Part shown: positions 6,816-13,675 of the stretch, in pieces
Layout: each line of letters begins with the position of its first letter
How positions within the stretch are numbered: position 1 is the stretch's first letter
Assembly (NCBI GenBank): GCA_000436115.1
Contig: FR894566.1
Coordinates: forward strand, 1 to 15,240
DNA length: 15,240 bases
Source: Firmicutes bacterium CAG:534
Lineage (GTDB): Bacteria; Bacillota; Clostridia; Lachnospirales; Lachnospiraceae
Direction of reading: 5' to 3'
The notes under the pieces: generated by a model
What the model was told of the DNA's origin: nothing
Databases searched by the model: none
Seen by the model: the letters and a program-made list of their open reading frames with translations, nothing else
Position numbers and translations under genes: made by a program

Positions 6816-7877
6816 TTATGCACTGGTAATGGCAGTAGCATGCATATAAGCATCCCCGCCTCTTGCACAGGTAACCGTGATCTTCTTGCCGCTGATTAAA
6901 ACCTTGCAGCCTGCAACACTGCTCAGATTATCCAGCTTCAGCTCCATTTCCCCCTGGGGAATGTTGAGATAAAGCATGTTTTCATTGGATTTGCTTCCTA
7001 CCGTACCGGTTACTGTTGCTGTTGTGTCGCTGTCCAGTTTTTCCACCGGCATTACAGTCTTGGTTGCTGTAATAACAGCGGCGTGGAGATATTCGTCGGA
7101 TCCGTGATATACGGTAACCGTCAGGCTTCTGCCCGGCATCAGGAACATTCCGTTCCTGGAATCGGTATTGCTGTCAATGGCGATCTGCATCTCTCCATCC
7201 TTTGTAGAAAGATACAGCAGATTTTCTTTGGTCTTGCTGTCCACTGTACCGGTCACGGTCATGGTTTTGGCCGTTACCGCACTGGCCGGTGCAGGAGTCA
7301 GGGAATAATTCACGCTGCCGCTTACACCTGCTGCAGAAGAAGCGCTGTCTGCAATGCTGATGGCATGCATATAGGCGTCTGATCCTCTTGCGCAGCTTAC
7401 CACATAGGTCTTATCTGCAACCAGAACCGTGCAGCCGCTCAGGTTTGTCGTGGCGTCCATCTTGATCTCCATTTCACCCTGAGGCGTATTCAGATACAGA
7501 ATATCGTCCTTTGTCTTGGAGCTGATCGTTCCCGTTACCGTTGAGGCATTGGAGGTATCAACAGAAACAGATGCCGTCTGGGTGCTTTGTGTGATCTTCA
7601 CCGCATGGAGATATTCATCCGACCCATGAGAAACAGATACGCTGATCTTATTTCCGGGAAGAAGGATCTTGCAGGCGCTGGTATCTGTGCTGCTGTCTAT
7701 CTTGATCTCCATATTTCCTTCGTTGGTGGAAAGCTTCAAAAGCTCTGAGGTAGTTCCCGTCATAACGGTTCCCGTCACTGTGGCAAAGGTCTCCGCTGCC
7801 GTGGCAGGAAGGATTGGACTGATAGACATTAAAAATGCCAGTGCAAATGCCAAACAGCCTTTTGTAATTTTTTTCAT
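6816..7877 (-). CDS. Secreted protein with four tandem beta-rich repeats, function unknown
   Basis: 353 residues. Residues 1-28 are a Sec signal peptide ending PATAA-ET; no wall anchor or lipobox follows, so the product is probably released or loosely held at the surface. The mature protein is four copies of a roughly 65-residue unit at about 32-96, 112-176, 206-270 and 287-351. Each copy opens TVTGT, continues with a short LxLxT-GxMxIKxD core, and closes with a G-S/G-D-x-Y-x-HA signature before a final strand. Copies 1 and 3 read HGSDEYLHA; copies 2 and 4 read CARG-S/G-DAYMHA and carry paired Cys (149/162 and 324/337). The repeats recall small OB-like domains such as DUF5666, but I cannot assign them. 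An upstream in-frame ATG at 7943 would give a non-signal N-terminus; the ATG at 7877 with GAGG six bases before fits the signal peptide best. Confidence 0.8.
   Translation of the reverse strand: MKKITKGCLAFALAFLMSISPILPATAAETFATVTGTVMTGTTSELLKLSTNEGNMEIKIDSSTDTSACKILLPGNKISVSVSHGSDEYLHAVKITQSTQTASVSVDTSNASTVTGTISSKTKDDILYLNTPQGEMEIKMDATTNLSGCTVLVADKTYVVSCARGSDAYMHAISIADSASSAAGVSGSVNYSLTPAPASAVTAKTMTVTGTVDSKTKENLLYLSTKDGEMQIAIDSNTDSRNGMFLMPGRSLTVTVYHGSDEYLHAAVITATKTVMPVEKLDSDTTATVTGTVGSKSNENMLYLNIPQGEMELKLDNLSSVAGCKVLISGKKITVTCARGGDAYMHATAITSA
6822..7782 (-). repeat. Four tandem protein-coding repeats in an ABAB arrangement
   Basis: Four units of about 195 bases separated by 45-90 base linkers encode the repeats described for the secreted protein. 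Signature residues alternate (HGSDEYLHA in units 1 and 3, CARG-DAYMHA in units 2 and 4), so the present array probably arose by duplicating a two-unit block rather than by adding single units. Confidence 0.7.
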
Positions 7878-7918
7878 TTTTATCCTCATTTCTGCGCACG
7901 CTTTTTGCACATACCGAG

Positions 7919-7946
7919 TTTGTGTCAAAGTGCGCGCAGACACAAA
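7919..7946 (-). repeat. Inverted repeat in the leader of the repeat-protein gene
   Basis: TTTGTGTC (7919-7926) and GACACAAA (7939-7946) are perfect 8-base arms around a 12-base GC-rich spacer containing TGCGCGCA. It lies between the candidate promoter and the start codon, so it could be an RNA hairpin or an operator. It lacks a T-run and is not a terminator. Confidence 0.45.
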
Positions 7947-7972
7947 TCCCGCGTATCTCGTTATGTAAACTT

Positions 7973-8001
7973 ATCATACAATACCGTTTTCAAAAAAGCA
8001 A
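7973..8001 (-). promoter_or_regulatory. Candidate promoter of the repeat-protein gene
   Basis: TTGCTT (7996-8001) and TATGAT (7973-7978) with a 17-base spacer on the minus strand. The -10 is good (5 of 6), the -35 weak (3 of 6). It lies between the amt hairpin and the gene, giving an untranslated leader of about 90 bases that contains the inverted repeat at 7919-7946. Confidence 0.45.
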
Positions 8002-8028
8002 TATCTCTCTTCTATTTTTATGCATAGA

Positions 8029-8061
8029 AAATCCCCGAGCGGTGGAAGCACCCGGGGATTT
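8029..8061 (-). terminator. Hairpin downstream of the amt-PII fusion gene
   Basis: AAATCCCCG (8029-8037) and CGGGGATTT (8053-8061) form a perfect 9-base GC-rich stem, extendable inwards with GGTG/CCGC-like pairing. On the minus strand it lies 41 bases after the amt stop and is followed by TTTTC, a short U-run, so it probably terminates amt transcription. The stem is nearly symmetrical and could act in both directions. Confidence 0.65.
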
Positions 8062-8101
8062 CCTATATATACTAAACTAAGGGATTAAGATAAAGGCAAT
8101 T

Positions 8102-9889
8102 TTATTCTACATCCTGTAATGCTGCAAAATCCTCTTCACCGGTACGAACCTTTACAACCTTATCCACGTTGTAAACAAAGATCTTACCATCTCCGATATG
8201 TCCGGTATAAAGAGCCTTCTTAGCGGCTTCAATTACTTTCTCTACAGGGATCTTGCTGACAACCACTTCAACCTTTACCTTCGGCAGAAGGGTTGCATCC
8301 ATCTCAACTCCACGATACATTTCTCCGGCACCCTTCTGAACGCCGCAGCCCATGACCTGTGTTACCGTCATGCCGGTAACGCCAAGATCGTTCATGGCCT
8401 TCTTCAAATGATCATACCGTGACAGCTTTGCAATAATGGATACCTTGAAAATTCCGCTTGCGCTGGTGATTGCCTGTGCAACAGGAACAGCTGCATCCTT
8501 TTGTGCCTGTGATGCAGTACCGTAATCTGCGGTACCAAGATCGGTGTTTTCATTTACCTCCATTGTCATGGTGTTGGAAACATCCATGATACTGAAGCCT
8601 GAATATGCAGATGCAAGACCGTGCTCGCAGGAGTCAAGTCCTACAATTTCCTCTTCTTCCGAAACTCTAAGTCCTACCGTTGTCTTGATTACAAGGAATG
8701 CAATGGTAATGGTGATTGTTGTCCATGCCGCTACCGTTACAAATCCGAGAAGCTGAAGCCCAAGCTGTTTAAAACCGCCGCCGTAGAAAAGTCCCACTGC
8801 TGCAATCTGGTTTGCACCGTAAGTTACTCCGTCGCCAACGCCTCTTGCAAAGGCAGGCGCTGTATCTGTTGCAAAAAGTCCTACCGCAATGGTTCCCCAG
8901 ATACCGTTTAAGCAGTGAACTGCAACTGCACCTACAGGATCGTCAATGTGAAGCTTATAGTCAAGGAGCCATACTCCAAATACAACCAGCACTCCTGCCA
9001 CACCACCAATTACAATGGCACCGAAGGCGTCTGTCACATCACAGCCTGCTGTGATCGCAACCAGACCTGCAAGGGAAGCATTCAGACTCATGGATACATC
9101 GGGCTTTCCGTATTTTACCCAGGTAAATATCATACAAACCACTGTTGCAATAGCCGGTGCAATAGTTGTTGTCAGGAAAATGGATCCCAGTTCCTCTACA
9201 GAAGCTGCTGCCGCACCGTTAAATCCATACCAGCCAAGCCAGAGGATAAAGACACCAAGGCAGCCAATAGGAAGATTGTGTCCCGGAAAAGCATTTACCT
9301 TTACGATCTTTCCGTCCTTATCCTTGGTAAACTTTCCAATACGGGGCCCTAACAGCTTTGCGCCAATGATTGCGGAAATACCGCCTACCATATGGATCGC
9401 ACAGGAACCGGCAAAGTCATGGAAGCCAAGCTGGGCAAGCCAGCCGCCGCCCCAGATCCAGTGTGCTTCAATGGGATAGATCAAAGCGGAGATCACTGCG
9501 GAATAAATACAATAGGATAAAAACTTTGTTCTCTCTGCCATTGCTCCGGAAACGATGGTTGCCGTAGTGGCACAGAATACCAGGTTAAAAACAAAATTGG
9601 ACCAGTCGAAATTTTCATAAGAGGTAAAGATATCAAATCCCGGCTTTCCGATAAAACCAAGCAGGTCCTCTCCCAGCAAAAGTCCAAAACCGATCAGAAT
9701 AAAAACGACCGTACCAATACAAAAATCCATCAGATTTTTCATCAGGATATTTCCTGCGTTTTTGGCTCTGGTAAAGCCGGTCTCCACCATGGCAAAACCT
9801 GCCTGCATCCAGAATACAAATGCGACACCGATCAGAAACCAGACGCCAAAAACTTGACTGCTCACCGCACTATAGATTTCTTCTGTCAT
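8102..9889 (-). CDS. amt: Ammonium channel (Amt) fused to a C-terminal PII signalling domain
   Basis: 595-residue two-domain protein. Residues 1 to about 430 are an Amt/MEP/Rh channel with roughly 11 membrane segments: the DFAG motif (158-161), the pore twin histidines His166 (SCAIHMVGG) and His325 (AVHCLNGIWGT), GWYGFNG (219-225), and the conserved cytosolic end GLDSCEHGLASAYSGF. A linker of about 45 residues (Thr/Ala/Gln-rich) joins a PII domain at about 481-595. That domain keeps GVTGMTVTQVMGCGVQKG (503-520), the T-loop tip YRG (525-527), LPKVKVEVVV (535-544) and GDGKIF (566-571). The T-loop tyrosine that is uridylylated or adenylylated in many PII proteins (Tyr51 of E. coli GlnB) is Met530 here. 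Free GlnK normally plugs AmtB; here the plug is tethered. Start ATG 9889 has AGGAGG at good spacing. Fused Amt-PII proteins are known in some bacteria. Confidence 0.95.
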   Translation of the reverse strand: MTEEIYSAVSSQVFGVWFLIGVAFVFWMQAGFAMVETGFTRAKNAGNILMKNLMDFCIGTVVFILIGFGLLLGEDLLGFIGKPGFDIFTSYENFDWSNFVFNLVFCATTATIVSGAMAERTKFLSYCIYSAVISALIYPIEAHWIWGGGWLAQLGFHDFAGSCAIHMVGGISAIIGAKLLGPRIGKFTKDKDGKIVKVNAFPGHNLPIGCLGVFILWLGWYGFNGAAAASVEELGSIFLTTTIAPAIATVVCMIFTWVKYGKPDVSMSLNASLAGLVAITAGCDVTDAFGAIVIGGVAGVLVVFGVWLLDYKLHIDDPVGAVAVHCLNGIWGTIAVGLFATDTAPAFARGVGDGVTYGANQIAAVGLFYGGGFKQLGLQLLGFVTVAAWTTITITIAFLVIKTTVGLRVSEEEEIVGLDSCEHGLASAYSGFSIMDVSNTMTMEVNENTDLGTADYGTASQAQKDAAVPVAQAITSASGIFKVSIIAKLSRYDHLKKAMNDLGVTGMTVTQVMGCGVQKGAGEMYRGVEMDATLLPKVKVEVVVSKIPVEKVIEAAKKALYTGHIGDGKIFVYNVDKVVKVRTGEEDFAALQDVE

Positions 9890-9907
9890 AACTTTTCCTC
9901 CTCACAT

Positions 9908-9958
9908 AAAAAAATGCGAATGCAAAAGGCTCTTCCACCAAGCTCCTTTGCTTCGCAT
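9908..9958 (-). terminator. Second terminator-like hairpin in the amt leader, just before the ribosome site
   Basis: On the minus strand ATGCGAA (9958-9952) pairs with TTCGCAT (9920-9914). GCAAAGG (9951-9945) then pairs with CCTTTTGC (9929-9922, one bulged T), and CTT/AAG close a five-base loop after a tandem A-G/G-A mismatch. Seven T follow directly (9914-9908), then GTGAGGAGG for amt. A strong intrinsic terminator placed before the gene it would silence suggests attenuation. Confidence 0.65.
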
Positions 9959-9971
9959 CTTTCTTTAATAT

Positions 9972-10003
9972 AAAAAGCGCCATAAGAATATTTCTTATAG
10001 CGC
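9972..10003 (-). terminator. First terminator hairpin in the amt leader
   Basis: Minus-strand GCGCTATAAGAA (10003-9992) pairs with TTCTTATGGCGC (9988-9977) over 12 positions with one G-U, a three-base loop, and TTTTT immediately after (9976-9972). It begins only about 12 bases after the predicted transcription start of the amt promoter, so it would release very short RNAs unless prevented. It may also terminate the upstream GNAT gene. Confidence 0.7.
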
Positions 10004-10021
10004 CTTTGCTTTATGTATTGC

Positions 10022-10050
10022 ATGATACCATTCACCTGCTGCCCTGTCAA
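10022..10050 (-). promoter_or_regulatory. Strong sigma-A promoter of amt
   Basis: Perfect TTGACA (10045-10050) and TATCAT (10022-10027) separated by 17 bases on the minus strand. The predicted start is near 10015, leaving a leader of about 125 bases before the amt ATG. The -35 begins nine bases past the stop codon of the GNAT gene at 10059. Confidence 0.8.
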
Positions 10051-10058
10051 TAGTTTTT

Positions 10059-10928
10059 TTATATTTTTTTAACATAAAGTTCATAGCTATGCCCGCCTTC
10101 CAGAACCTTGCGCCTGTATTCAAAGCCCAGCTTTTGCAAAAGACCCAGGGAAGCCAGATTTTTTTCATCTACAAGAGCCTGGATCTCCTGAAATTCCAGT
10201 ACTTCCCTGGCGTATCCAAGAATCCCCCGGCAGACCTCATAGCCATACCCATTTCCCTGAAAAGGTACTGCGATCACAAATCCCAGTTCCGGAAGCTCAT
10301 ATCCTTCCCGAAGGCTCAGCCCTGCTCTTCCTATAACCTTCCCGCTTTCCTTATGGGTCACTGTCCACAGACCATAACCGTAAAAACCGTAGATCTGGTC
10401 GATATAGGCTTTCATGTATGCCGTTTCCGCTTCCTTCTGGTGAAAAAGGTCCTCCATATAATAAGTAATGGACGGTTCCTGATAAATCTCATAAAAGTCA
10501 TCCACATCCTCAAGGGTGCTTTCCCTGACCTTCAGTCTCTCCGTCTCTAATATGTTCCAGGGCAGATGAGCCATTCTCCGGTAGGCTTCATCATAGGAGG
10601 TATACTCCAATGCCAGAAGATCCTCCACTGCATACCTCGCCTGTGGGAATGCCTCCCCTCTGTTTCCCGGATGATACACTGCAAGGACATATAATCCTCT
10701 GTCATAAAGCAGGGAAAACCACTCCGGCGAGTCCGTCAAAAGCAGCAGCTCCTCCCTTTTTTCTGCAGCTTCCCTGCAAAACGCTTCTGCCTCTTCCCTT
10801 TCGGGCGGGATCTTTTCTATCCTTAAAGAAACCGCCTTTCCACGAAGCTGATCCAGTATTTTCTGCATGCTGCCTGTAATCTCTTCATAGTACGATAAAC
10901 TCAGCCACAGCCAAATATATTTTAGCAT
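10059..10928 (-). CDS. GNAT acetyltransferase with an extra N-terminal domain
   Basis: 289-residue protein in two parts. Residues from about 126 (NILETERLKVRESTLEDV) to the end are a RimJ/RimL-like GNAT domain with motif A as PFQGNGYGYEVCRG (222-235) and the usual C-terminal NLASLGLLQKLGFEYRR. The first 120 residues look like an alpha/beta (Rossmann-like) module, with LLLLTDSPEW (61-70) and LYVLAVYHPGNRGEAF; similar modules precede GNAT domains in Lachnospiraceae proteins and recall a degenerate HAD fold, but no catalytic DxD is seen. Substrate unknown. The frame stays open upstream to 11063, which would run into the divergent ppiB gene; the ATG at 10928 with GGAG six bases before is preferred. 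It is divergent from ppiB and lies just upstream of the amt promoter. Confidence 0.85.
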   Translation of the reverse strand: MLKYIWLWLSLSYYEEITGSMQKILDQLRGKAVSLRIEKIPPEREEAEAFCREAAEKREELLLLTDSPEWFSLLYDRGLYVLAVYHPGNRGEAFPQARYAVEDLLALEYTSYDEAYRRMAHLPWNILETERLKVRESTLEDVDDFYEIYQEPSITYYMEDLFHQKEAETAYMKAYIDQIYGFYGYGLWTVTHKESGKVIGRAGLSLREGYELPELGFVIAVPFQGNGYGYEVCRGILGYAREVLEFQEIQALVDEKNLASLGLLQKLGFEYRRKVLEGGHSYELYVKKI

Positions 10929-10956
10929 TGTAAACTCCGTCCGTTTCCTATAAAAT
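10928..10956 (+). promoter_or_regulatory. Candidate ppiB promoter in the divergent region
   Basis: On the plus strand TTGTAA (10928-10933) and TAAAAT (10951-10956) are 17 bases apart. The start would be near 10963, inside a small palindrome TGCTA-G-TAGCA (10959-10969). The -35 touches the start codon of the divergent GNAT gene, so the two genes share about 100 bases of control region. No convincing promoter was found for the GNAT gene. Confidence 0.45.
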
Positions 10957-11031
10957 ACTGCTAGTAGCACAAAAGCATGAAACATGTTTATCATACCGCA
11001 GCAGCGGCCGAAAAGAAAGGAAGAAATCATT

Positions 11032-11553
11032 ATGGCACAAAATCCTGTTGTTACCTTTACCATGGAAAACGGAGATGTTATAAAGGCAGAACTTTATCCC
11101 GACATCGCTCCTGCTTCCGTAAACAATTTTATCAGTCTGATCCAGAAAAACTTTTATGACGGCCTGATCTTTCACCGTGTGATCAAAGGCTTTATGATCC
11201 AGGGCGGCGACCCCGAAGGAACCGGTATGGGCGGCCCCGGTTACAGCATCAAAGGCGAATTTGCGCAGAACGGTTTTGAAAATAACTTAAAGCACACAGA
11301 AGGCGTTCTTTCCATGGCAAGAAGCATGATGCCTGATTCTGCCGGCTCACAGTTCTTTATCATGCATAAGGACGCTCCCCACTTAGACGGCTCCTATGCC
11401 GCCTTTGGCAAGGTCATTGAAGGCATGGATGCTGTAAACAAAATTGCAGAATGCAAAACTGACTGGAATGACAGGCCACGGGAGGATCAGGTGATGAAGA
11501 CCGTAACCGTTGAGACCTTTGGGGTGGACTATCCGGAACCGGAAAAACTGTAA
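11032..11553 (+). CDS. ppiB: Cyclophilin-type peptidyl-prolyl cis-trans isomerase
   Basis: 173-residue cytoplasmic cyclophilin that speeds proline isomerisation during protein folding. The catalytic strand FHRVIKGFMIQGGDPEGTG (47-65) supplies Arg49, Phe54 and Gln57; SQFFIMHKDAPHLDG (106-120) forms the rest of the pocket. Where human cyclophilin A has Trp121, this protein has His117, as in most bacterial forms that bind cyclosporin poorly. There is no signal peptide. The ATG at 11032 has AAAGGAAG upstream and gives a family-like N-terminus (MAQNPVVTFTMENG); the earlier in-frame ATG at 10984 lacks a ribosome site and adds an unrelated stretch. The SIMPL gene follows after 81-84 bases with no terminator, so co-transcription is likely. 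Confidence 0.95.
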   Translation: MAQNPVVTFTMENGDVIKAELYPDIAPASVNNFISLIQKNFYDGLIFHRVIKGFMIQGGDPEGTGMGGPGYSIKGEFAQNGFENNLKHTEGVLSMARSMMPDSAGSQFFIMHKDAPHLDGSYAAFGKVIEGMDAVNKIAECKTDWNDRPREDQVMKTVTVETFGVDYPEPEKL

Positions 11554-11605
11554 GCTTTTTCTCCATAAATTCTTTTCTCCCATGCGTATCTATCATAACA
11601 ACAGC

Positions 11606-11621
11606 CAGATGGAAACATCTG
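11606..11621 (+). promoter_or_regulatory. GNRA-capped hairpin before the SIMPL gene
   Basis: CAGATG-GAAA-CATCTG forms a perfect six-base stem closed by a GAAA tetraloop, six bases ahead of the GGGAG ribosome site. There is no T-run, so it is not a terminator. It could stabilise or process the downstream message. Confidence 0.4.
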
Positions 11622-11637
11622 CAGAAGGGAGATTATG

Positions 11638-12438
11638 ATGAAGAAAAAAGTAATTTTACCTATGATCCTGACAGCCGCCTGTATTCTTTCAGCCTGCGGC
11701 CAAAGCTCTGCCCCTGCGCAGGAAAGCTCAGCGCCCTCTGCCACTCCCATGCCTGAGGAAACAGCCTCTCTGCTCAGCCAGTCCTTACCTGAAAGCGGAA
11801 ACACCATCAGTGTAAACAGCAGTGAATCCGTTTCCGTCATTCCGGACATTGCGCAGATCGTTTACTCGGTACGCTCACAGGCAAAGGAGCCTGCCGACTG
11901 TCAGCAGAAGAACAGCCAGTCTGTTTCTTCTGTAATAGAATTATTAAAGGAGCTGGGGGTAAGCGAAAGCTCCATAAGGACTTCCGACTATTACATGAAC
12001 CCGGTCTATGATTACAGCGGAAATACCGCTAAGGTAACAGGCTATGAGGCCGTTATTTCCCTTACGGTATCGGATCTTCCCATTGACGGTCTTGATGAGC
12101 TTTTAGCAAGATCTGTGCAGGAGGGAGTCAATACCATCCAGTCTATTACTTACATGGCGAGCAACTATGACGAGAGCTATAAACAGGCTCTTGCCAAAGC
12201 AGTGGAAACTGCCTATGAAAAGGCAGAAGTCCTTGCCAGCGCCAGCGGGCGGAATGTAGGAAAAGCCGTGAAGATCACAGAGACCAGCGGTTATTCTGAA
12301 GCCAGATATGAAGATAATGCACGCACCGGCATGTACAGCGCTACCGCCAAGCAGGAACTTATGGCAGATACCGCAAGCATTTCCCCCGGTCAGATTGAGG
12401 TCAATGCCAGCATTGTAATCGAATATGAATTATATTGA
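11638..12438 (+). CDS. SIMPL (DUF541) domain lipoprotein
   Basis: 266 residues. The N-terminus MKKKVILPMILTAACILSAC ends in a lipobox (LSAC, Cys20), so the protein should be lipid-anchored on the outer face of the membrane. A Ser/Ala/Pro/Glu-rich spacer follows to about residue 50. The rest is a SIMPL domain: ISVNSSESVSVIPDIAQI at the start, the central region with KVTGYEAVISLTVSDL, and the closing ISPGQIEVNASIVIEYEL. Family members are widespread outer or periplasmic proteins (the eukaryotic name-giver binds a signalling kinase); their bacterial function is poorly known. Two adjacent ATGs exist (11635 and 11638); GGGAG is better spaced from the second. A bidirectional terminator begins 11 bases after the stop. 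Confidence 0.88.
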   Translation: MKKKVILPMILTAACILSACGQSSAPAQESSAPSATPMPEETASLLSQSLPESGNTISVNSSESVSVIPDIAQIVYSVRSQAKEPADCQQKNSQSVSSVIELLKELGVSESSIRTSDYYMNPVYDYSGNTAKVTGYEAVISLTVSDLPIDGLDELLARSVQEGVNTIQSITYMASNYDESYKQALAKAVETAYEKAEVLASASGRNVGKAVKITETSGYSEARYEDNARTGMYSATAKQELMADTASISPGQIEVNASIVIEYELY

Positions 12439-12448
12439 TCCTTTTATC

Positions 12449-12487
12449 AAAAAACAGATCCGGGAAACTGCCCCGGATCTGTTTTTT
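12449..12487. terminator. Bidirectional intrinsic terminator between convergent genes
   Basis: CAGATCCGGG (12455-12464) and CCCGGATCTG (12472-12481) form a perfect 10-base stem with a seven-base loop, flanked by six A on the left and six T on the right. It therefore ends transcription from both sides: the SIMPL gene on the plus strand and the aminotransferase on the minus strand. Confidence 0.92.
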
Positions 12488-12502
12488 GCTTTTCTATTCT
12501 TT

Positions 12503-13675
12503 TTATTTTGCTTCCCTGCGAAGCTTTTCTACAAATTTTTCGATCTTTTCAAGTGCGATCTTCAGGTTTTCCAGAGAATATGCATAGGAAATACGAAGGA
12601 ACCCTTCCCCGCAATCCCCAAATGCCGTTCCCGGAACCACTGCAACCTTTTCTTCCCTCAGCAGTCTCTCTGCAAATTCTTCACTGGAAAGTCCAAATTC
12701 CTTGATACAGGGGAACACATAAAATGCGCCGTAAGGTTCAAAGCACTGCAGTCCCATTTTTGCAAACGCATGCATCAGAAATCTTCTTCTCTGATTATAG
12801 GATTCCCGCATGCCTTTCACATCATCATCTCCATTGCGCAGAGCCTCTACTGCTGCATACTGGCTGGTGGTTGGCGCACACATGATGGCAAACTGATGGA
12901 TCTTGATCATCTGTTCCATGATCGCCTTAGGCGCACAGGCATATCCAAGTCTCCAGCCTGTCATAGCATATGCCTTTGAAAATCCGTTGATCAGGATCGT
13001 TCTCTCCTGCATTCCCGGCAGGCTGGCAATGGAAACATGCTTATCCTTGTAAGTCAATTCTCCATAAATTTCATCTGACACCACATAAAGATCCTTCTCC
13101 CGGATCACCTCTGCAATTTCTTCCAGATCCTTTTTCTCCATAATAGCGCCGGTCGGATTATTCGGGAATGGCAGCACCAGGATTTTGGTCTTATCTGTGA
13201 TTGCATTTCTAAGCTGCTGTGCTGTAAGGCGGAATTCATCTTCCTCCTTCAGCTCTATGATCACCGGTACTGCATCCGCCAGAATTGCACAGGGCTCATA
13301 GGAAACATAGCTGGGCTGTGGGATCAGCACTTCATCCCCCGGATTGATCATGGCCCGAAATGCCAGATCAATGGCTTCTGATCCTCCCACCGTTATAATG
13401 ATCTCATGGGCAGGATCATAGGAAATCCCCTGTGTTCTTTTCATGTAATTTGCAATTTCATTTCTCAGCTCTTTCAGGCCCGAATTGGAGGTATAAAAGG
13501 TACGTCCCTTTTCCAGGGAATAAATACCCTCATCTCGGATATGCCAGGGCGTATCAAAATCCGGTTCTCCTACTCCCAGGGAAATAGCATCATCCATTTC
13601 ATTTACAATATCAAAAAATTTCCGGATCCCTGAAGGCTTTATCGTTATGATCTTATCTGAAAGTGGATTTCTCAT
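12503..13675 (-). CDS. Class I/II PLP-dependent aminotransferase (aspartate/alanine type)
   Basis: 390-residue fold type I aminotransferase. The PLP lysine is Lys234 in INGFSKAYAMTGWRLGY. Other cofactor residues are visible: NNPTG (172-176, Asn173), SDEIYG (200-205, Asp201 and Tyr204), and Arg361 in FLRISYA, which holds the substrate carboxylate. The N-terminus with ISLGVGEPDFDTP (31-43) is typical of the group that includes AspC/PatA-like enzymes; exact amino donor is uncertain (aspartate, alanine or an aromatic acid). Its ATG overlaps the stop of the Lrp/AsnC gene (ATGA), so the pair is translationally coupled; the same order is common in Firmicutes and suggests that the regulator senses an amino acid linked to this enzyme (inference). 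Confidence 0.93.
   Translation of the reverse strand: MRNPLSDKIITIKPSGIRKFFDIVNEMDDAISLGVGEPDFDTPWHIRDEGIYSLEKGRTFYTSNSGLKELRNEIANYMKRTQGISYDPAHEIIITVGGSEAIDLAFRAMINPGDEVLIPQPSYVSYEPCAILADAVPVIIELKEEDEFRLTAQQLRNAITDKTKILVLPFPNNPTGAIMEKKDLEEIAEVIREKDLYVVSDEIYGELTYKDKHVSIASLPGMQERTILINGFSKAYAMTGWRLGYACAPKAIMEQMIKIHQFAIMCAPTTSQYAAVEALRNGDDDVKGMRESYNQRRRFLMHAFAKMGLQCFEPYGAFYVFPCIKEFGLSSEEFAERLLREEKVAVVPGTAFGDCGEGFLRISYAYSLENLKIALEKIEKFVEKLRREAK

Noticed and set aside
9908..10015. ANTAR-type tandem hairpin substrate in the amt leader.
   Set aside because: The loops seen are three and five bases, not the hexanucleotide loops with A at 1 and G at 4 expected for ANTAR targets. It stays an open alternative only if the leader folds differently.
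9886..10023. A 45-codon open frame spans the whole amt leader and ends in an ATGA overlap with amt.
   Set aside because: Its only start codon overlaps the -10 box, so it lies upstream of the predicted transcript start, and the frame is shared with two strong hairpins. A weak AGGTG precedes it, so it could matter only on read-through RNA from the GNAT gene.
10929..11063. N-terminal extension of the GNAT protein by 45 residues.
   Set aside because: It would overlap the divergent ppiB gene and its promoter; the ATG at 10928 has a proper ribosome site.
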